A stretch of 64,000 bases of DNA. It comes from Candidatus Aenigmatarchaeota archaeon (GTDB lineage Archaea; Aenigmatarchaeota; Aenigmatarchaeia; JACPZZ01). The notes beneath the pieces were generated by a model, which did not search any database, was not told where the DNA came from, and saw only the letters and a program-made list of their open reading frames with translations. Each line of letters opens with the position of its first letter. The first letter of the stretch is position 1. Positions 59,954 to 64,000 of the stretch are shown here, in pieces. The stretch covers positions 121,522 to 185,521 of the forward strand of contig JACQNZ010000004.1 of the NCBI GenBank assembly GCA_016202815.1. Direction: 5' to 3'. Made by a program: the position numbers and the translations under genes.

Positions 59954-61402
59954 ATGATAAGAAAAAGGCATCGTAAACTTTCGTTGATGTATTTTTTAAC
60001 TATAGTTTTTATCTTGTTCGCAGGATATGGAACTTATAGTAACATCTCAGATAGTAACTATTCGTGCAGAGGTTGCAACGTTGTTTTGGTGTCAATAGAC
60101 ACGCTAAGAGCAGATCATATGGGTCTTTATGGTTACGCCAGAAACACCACGCCCAACATTGATAAACTTGCGACAAATTCCATTGTTTTTGAAAATATGA
60201 TAGCGCAGTCCGCGTGGACTTTGCCGTCGCATGCATCTATGCTAACCGGGTTTTACCCTTTCAGGTTGTTTGCTAATTTTGATTTGTTGGGCAGCAGTGA
60301 TTCAATTGATGGAAATTATTCCATGGTTTCAGAAACCTTATCGGAAAATGGTTATAAAACAGCGGCTTTCACAGCAGGCGGTTTTGTTGGTGAGAAATAT
60401 GGGTTTGGAAGGGGTTTTGACGAATATCATTCAACAACAAAAACCCGTCAGGTGCAGCCACAAAAGGTTTATCTTAACGAATCTAATCTGGTTTTTGACT
60501 GGTTGAACGATAACAAGAATTCAAAATTTTTCCTGTTTTTCCATACGTTTGCCCCCCATGACCCTTATTTGCCGCCTGAGCCGTATGACACTGTTTTCGA
60601 TCCTAATTACACCGGCAAAATTTTAGGTTCACGGAAAAATTGGGAACCCTTATTATCATCATATTACGGGAAGCTCGGTATTATTGGCAATGACACCCAA
60701 AGCGAAGATATATTCGTAAAATATGCAGTACCATATTATTGGAGCTTTGTCAATGAGTCTGACCCAGAAGATGTCGAACATATTAAAGCATTATACGACG
60801 GGGAAATACTTTATACAGATAATTTTATCGGTATGCTCATCGAAAAATTGAAGCAGGAAGGCGTGTACGGTAAGACTGTTGTCATAATAACTTCAGATCA
60901 CGGGGAAGAGTTTGGCGAACACGGCAATTTCCGGCATGCAAAAAACCTTTACGATACCACTATAAAAATTCCTTTGTTGATTCATATCCCCGGAAACGAA
61001 AATGACATGCGGGTCAAAACTGTTGCGCAACATGCAGATATCGTGCCTACTGTGTTGGATATTTTGAAAATAAAGGCGGCAACTAATTATGATGGTGCCA
61101 GTTTGATAAGTTTCGTTAAAAATTCAAAAAAACCTGTATATGCGTTCAGTTTCCACGGCGATTTAATGTCTATGCGGACAGATGAATGGAAGCTTATAGG
61201 GAAACACGGCGACGTTAATGAATTTTATAATATTACGTCCGATGGCGGGGAGACGCGCAATTTGATTGAAAATATCAAGCGTTTGGATTCGTTTTTAGCG
61301 TTATTGGACAGATGGAAACAAACAGCAGGTTACTGGTTTAATACAGCTTATGAAACCGTTGACATTATGGACAATCTTAGAAGGATAGGATACGTTGTTT
61401 GA
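59954..61402 (+). CDS. Sulfatase-fold membrane enzyme with Thr at nucleophile position
   Basis: About 482 residues. N-terminal transmembrane helix (LSLMYFLTIVFILFAGYG), then NVVLVSIDTLRADHMGLYGY (metal Asps) and SAWTLPSHASMLTGFYP, where sulfatases have C/S-x-P-S-R and this protein has Thr. IITSDHGEEFGEHG supplies the remaining metal ligands. A Thr nucleophile is as in phosphoglycerol/phosphoethanolamine transferases. ATG at 59954. AT-rich gene, suggesting transfer. Confidence 0.8.
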   Translation: MIRKRHRKLSLMYFLTIVFILFAGYGTYSNISDSNYSCRGCNVVLVSIDTLRADHMGLYGYARNTTPNIDKLATNSIVFENMIAQSAWTLPSHASMLTGFYPFRLFANFDLLGSSDSIDGNYSMVSETLSENGYKTAAFTAGGFVGEKYGFGRGFDEYHSTTKTRQVQPQKVYLNESNLVFDWLNDNKNSKFFLFFHTFAPHDPYLPPEPYDTVFDPNYTGKILGSRKNWEPLLSSYYGKLGIIGNDTQSEDIFVKYAVPYYWSFVNESDPEDVEHIKALYDGEILYTDNFIGMLIEKLKQEGVYGKTVVIITSDHGEEFGEHGNFRHAKNLYDTTIKIPLLIHIPGNENDMRVKTVAQHADIVPTVLDILKIKAATNYDGASLISFVKNSKKPVYAFSFHGDLMSMRTDEWKLIGKHGDVNEFYNITSDGGETRNLIENIKRLDSFLALLDRWKQTAGYWFNTAYETVDIMDNLRRIGYVV

Positions 61403-61542
61403 ATAAATCGTCTAGCCGATTATTATCCCGTTGCTATAGCAAGATTTTTGGTTTTATCCCAAATTACAGGAAAGAGGCGGTGGATGAAAACCTGTTATAT
61501 TCGATATATGTTCTGGGCGTGGTCTGGAAATGCCTAAATTGA
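61399..61542 (+). CDS. Short frame coupled to the sulfatase-fold gene
   Basis: A 47-residue frame starting with TTG that overlaps the preceding stop by two bases and includes PNYRKEAVDENLLYSIYV. It may be a real coupled small protein or the decayed end of a longer gene. Support is weak: only coupling and the lack of stop codons. Confidence 0.25.
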   Translation: MNKSSSRLLSRCYSKIFGFIPNYRKEAVDENLLYSIYVLGVVWKCLN

Positions 61543-61575
61543 ACCTTATTTATACAGGTTTTGCATTATCTTTTT

Positions 61576-62157
61576 ATGCGCCTTGGAAGCGGCCAGCCGA
61601 TTAGCGCCTACTTATTGATACCGGTTTTTGTTGTGGCCGTGGCAGGCGCCATAGTTTTTCTTTTATCCGGTGTTAATGTTGCACAGCCTTTCACAGAAGA
61701 GCGATGCCTGAAAAAACTGCAGCTGCCCGATGAATTCTTTCAACGAGCTTCGTATGAGGAAAGGCATCTGGACTATAACATCGATAGGACGCCTGCCGAG
61801 GGCGTTTTGTGGAAGATATATTCTTCAGGAAAGCGCTTTAACAGAACTTTTGTCGGCGTAATCAAGACCAGTGAACAAATGGCCTATACGGTTTTTTCGG
61901 GCAACTTCCAGGGCTGCGGCAAGCTGATGCCGGCAGTTGAGTTGTCGGTTCCGCAGGGAGCGGCGTTCCTTGCATGCAGGGCAATAAATATCTATGTGAC
62001 TGGTGAAAAGACAGGCCAGTATTTCAGCGTAAGCAATTATCTTCAGGGCAGCAACACGAGTTTCGAAAGCTTGGACATCGTCGCGCTTGAGCGGCAGGAC
62101 GGGATGCTGGACTATTACAACTCCTTGTACGATTCTTTACGGTGCAAAAAAGCTTAG
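61576..62157 (+). CDS. Hypothetical membrane-anchored protein
   Basis: About 193 residues: N-terminal transmembrane helix (AYLLIPVFVVAVAGAIVFLL) and an extracytoplasmic domain with four cysteines. TTATTTATAC about 25 bases upstream of the ATG indicates a leaderless transcript, which favours 61576 over the TTG at 61561. Not recognised. Confidence 0.55.
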   Translation: MRLGSGQPISAYLLIPVFVVAVAGAIVFLLSGVNVAQPFTEERCLKKLQLPDEFFQRASYEERHLDYNIDRTPAEGVLWKIYSSGKRFNRTFVGVIKTSEQMAYTVFSGNFQGCGKLMPAVELSVPQGAAFLACRAINIYVTGEKTGQYFSVSNYLQGSNTSFESLDIVALERQDGMLDYYNSLYDSLRCKKA

Positions 62158-63320
62158 ATTTTCCCGTCCTGCGTTTCGTATTTTGCCAGAGCTTCCAGGC
62201 TTACCGCTGTTGTTATTTCTCTGGAGCCGTCCGCTGGCGCGATTACATCCTTGTCCCAGCCGCCGTCGCCTCGTTGGCGGGCTAGTATGCACGAGACGGC
62301 CCTTTTTAGCGAAGGCCCCTCGTAACCTGCGTTTATCAACGAGACCGTTGCCATTGACGTGTCCAACGGGCTGCCCCAGCAGCCGTCCTTGCCCTGATTT
62401 TTAACGAGTTCTTCGGTTATGATATTGACACCTTCTTGCAGGCATGTAGCACGGGCGTCGCTGTAAGCCCTTGTGTATAAGTAAAAAAGCACATAGGGGG
62501 ACGCGCAGTACATGCAACATTGGTAATTCCTGGCGATCATGCTTTCTTTCAGGTAAGTGCAAACCGCGTCATGCGAGTCAAAGCTTTTGTTGGTGAACGA
62601 AAAATAGGAAAGCGCATTCAGGTTTTCTTCACACCCAACATATGAAAACGTTTGTTTGTGCAAGGTTTTATTTTTGCCAATCAGTTCCAAAATCCATGAG
62701 TAGTACAGATTATCCTCGCCCAAGTTGTCTTCGGCGAAGTTCTTGACTCTTTTCATGTCTTCGGTCGATATGTTCGTTTTGAGTGTGAACCCATTCAAAT
62801 GATCTATATTCGGAAATTGAAATCTCTTGTTTTCGGCCGTAGTGTTGGTGATCCATAAAAAGAACAACCCTTCACGGTTCCTATGGCGCAAAAGACTTTC
62901 AACTGATTTTTCATCCGTTTTTATGCCGTTTTCGGCCAATGCGTACATGCTCAAAAACGTGTCGTCCGTGTCCAACGGGAATGTTTTACTGAACCTCCAG
63001 AACGTACCGTTTTCCCTGGCACTCAGCAAAAATGCCACACCATTTCTTCTTATCTCTTCCGTGTCGGCGTTGTTTTTTACAGCCGCAATGGAATGCATAA
63101 TCAATGACGTTATGTAAGGAGAGCGTTTCAGTTCCTTTCCCAGCTTCAAATTATATGTTAAAAATTCCCCGTTTTCCAATTGCCCAGCGCGCAAAAACCG
63201 CACACCATTTTCAATAGAAGCTTCTATTTTTTCCTTTTCTGCGAGTTCGGTCGATGCGCCCGATAGAATGGTAAAAGCGAAAAACACAAGAAGGAAGCCA
63301 GCTTTGTTTTTCCTGCCCAT
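62154..63320 (-). CDS. Secreted terpene-cyclase-fold (prenyltransferase/squalene-oxidase repeat) protein
   Basis: A 388-residue protein with signal peptide (AGFLLVFFAFTILSGAS). Alpha-toroid repeats are visible: VRFLRAGQLENGEF, VAFLLSARENGTFW and CILARQRGDGGW, as in squalene-hopene cyclases and relatives. KTFPLDTDDTFLSMYAL contains a DxDD motif like the proton-donor site of class II terpene cyclases. An exported location is unusual for a cyclase; it may instead bind or process a lipid or be a non-enzymatic toroid. Divergent from a UbiA gene. Confidence 0.7.
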   Translation of the reverse strand: MGRKNKAGFLLVFFAFTILSGASTELAEKEKIEASIENGVRFLRAGQLENGEFLTYNLKLGKELKRSPYITSLIMHSIAAVKNNADTEEIRRNGVAFLLSARENGTFWRFSKTFPLDTDDTFLSMYALAENGIKTDEKSVESLLRHRNREGLFFLWITNTTAENKRFQFPNIDHLNGFTLKTNISTEDMKRVKNFAEDNLGEDNLYYSWILELIGKNKTLHKQTFSYVGCEENLNALSYFSFTNKSFDSHDAVCTYLKESMIARNYQCCMYCASPYVLFYLYTRAYSDARATCLQEGVNIITEELVKNQGKDGCWGSPLDTSMATVSLINAGYEGPSLKRAVSCILARQRGDGGWDKDVIAPADGSREITTAVSLEALAKYETQDGKI

Positions 63321-63365
63321 AAATTATATTTAACAGGCCGGTTTATGTATATTGAAGGCATCAGA

Positions 63366-64000
63366 ATGGAAAGCGTTGCGGGGTTCGTAAGGATCAAAGA
63401 ATGGGTTCACATACTGGGCCTGCCTGCTATGGGTTATTTATCATCTTCAAAATCCTTTATTCTGGGTTATAATTTTTATTTGCTGATCGTTTTGTCCTTT
63501 TTCGCCCTGGCTTTCGCTTATTCTTTCAATGAATATTTCGACAATAAAGGCAAATACCGGAGGAGTGCATGTTATTTGTCTGTTTCAATGTTAATCGCGT
63601 CCTTGTCGGCGGCAATTTTGATCTCTTTTGTGGCGTTTCTTCTTACTTTGCTTGGCGCCGCTTTGGCGATATCCTATTCCCATTCTAGGATATTCCTGAA
63701 GTCCAGGCCGTTGGTTGGAACTTTTGTCAATTCAATTTCCTTTGCGGATTTGTTCCTGATCGGGGCCGCAACCTATTCTGGAATTGCGCTGGAAAGCCTG
63801 CTTATGTCCGTATTAATTGCCTTCGTTTCTGTCCCCTTCCAAGTCATCCATGAGATAGGGCACGTGGCATCAGACAGAAGGAGGGGGTTGGCTACCACGG
63901 TGTCCAAGCTGGGAAATGAAAAGAGCGTTTTGATAGCGAATATTTCATTGGCGTTTTCGGTTGTCGCAGCATTTTTGGTTTATGTGTTTTTCAAGAATGT
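63366..64000 (+). CDS. UbiA-family prenyltransferase (3' partial)
   Basis: At least 211 residues, cut by the right edge. Multiple hydrophobic helices; FAYSFNEYFDNKGK is the first Asp-rich motif (N-E-x-x-D) and IHEIGHVASDRRRGLATTVSKLG the second, with the usual SKLG-like follow-up. Members attach prenyl chains in quinone or archaeal lipid synthesis, consistent with the mevalonate cluster at the other end. The ATG at 63366 fits a TATA-like AAATTATATTT about 40 bases upstream; an in-frame ATG at 63345 is also possible. Confidence 0.85.
   Translation, partial: MESVAGFVRIKEWVHILGLPAMGYLSSSKSFILGYNFYLLIVLSFFALAFAYSFNEYFDNKGKYRRSACYLSVSMLIASLSAAILISFVAFLLTLLGAALAISYSHSRIFLKSRPLVGTFVNSISFADLFLIGAATYSGIALESLLMSVLIAFVSVPFQVIHEIGHVASDRRRGLATTVSKLGNEKSVLIANISLAFSVVAAFLVYVFFKN

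Overview
The window is archaeal. It encodes an Orc1/Cdc6 initiator, an RFC small subunit, aIF5B, Rpo7, Spt4, ribosomal proteins S24e, S27ae and L40e, a Rio2 kinase, a GTP-dependent dephospho-CoA kinase, a mevalonate-pathway cluster and a UbiA prenyltransferase. Promoters are TATA-type, several genes appear leaderless, and all three tRNA genes are interrupted by introns with bulge-helix-bulge or related folds. Compact operons, many short zinc-ribbon and orphan proteins, COG1361-like surface proteins and Thr/Gly-rich linkers would fit a DPANN-type lineage, but the phylum cannot be fixed by reading alone.

Layout. 1-3.6 kb: mevalonate cluster with two decarboxylase-family proteins, a P-loop kinase between them, and mevalonate kinase. 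3.6-10.3 kb: surface protein, RAD55/KaiC-like ATPase, DUF475 (TerC-like) membrane protein, Ca2+-type P-ATPase, PIN protein and pyrophosphatase. 10.3-13.9 kb: transcription/translation cluster (Rpo7, Spt4, S24e, S27ae), a divergent AroD-like protein, a MinD-like ATPase and a Cas4-like nuclease. 13.9-18 kb: orphan genes and structured intergenic sequence, including copy 1 of a hairpin element and a three-way-junction RNA candidate. 18-30 kb: an AT-rich beta-lactamase-family gene, cdc6, GH15 glucoamylase-like enzyme, aIF5B, tmk, hairpin element copy 2, ndk, dephospho-CoA kinase, Rio2, a PRTase-like protein and RFC. 30-38.6 kb: a MacB-type ABC system, Fap7-like kinase, HtpX, an L40e operon, MmgE/PrpD and PurD. 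38.6-43.6 kb: an accessory stretch with a LAGLIDADG endonuclease running into an intron-bearing tRNA gene, an MNT/HEPN pair with palindromic operators, a Doc-like protein, TspO and tRNA-Pro. 43.6-50 kb: MgtE-like transporter, surface protein, OGG2-type glycosylase, tRNA-Tyr with two introns, and a trxB operon. 50-53.5 kb: a metal locus (DtxR/MntR-like regulator, two-domain multicopper oxidase, ZIP, NRAMP). 53.5-64 kb: cell-surface and redox genes (Rieske protein, pilin, large Thr/Gly-linker protein, CysD-like protein, two alkaline-phosphatase-superfamily enzymes, a CFI-box-like protein), then a secreted terpene-cyclase-fold protein divergent from a UbiA prenyltransferase cut by the right edge.

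Most notable: (i) the mevalonate cluster has the parts expected for the 3-phosphate route known from Thermoplasma, together with a normal mevalonate kinase; (ii) tRNA-Tyr carries a 44-nt intron at 37/38 and a 160-nt intron in the T-loop with a textbook bulge-helix-bulge; (iii) an intergenic hairpin element occurs twice with compensatory base changes; (iv) a 106-nt three-way-junction RNA candidate lies between convergent genes; (v) a homing-endonuclease reading frame ends inside the tRNA beside it.
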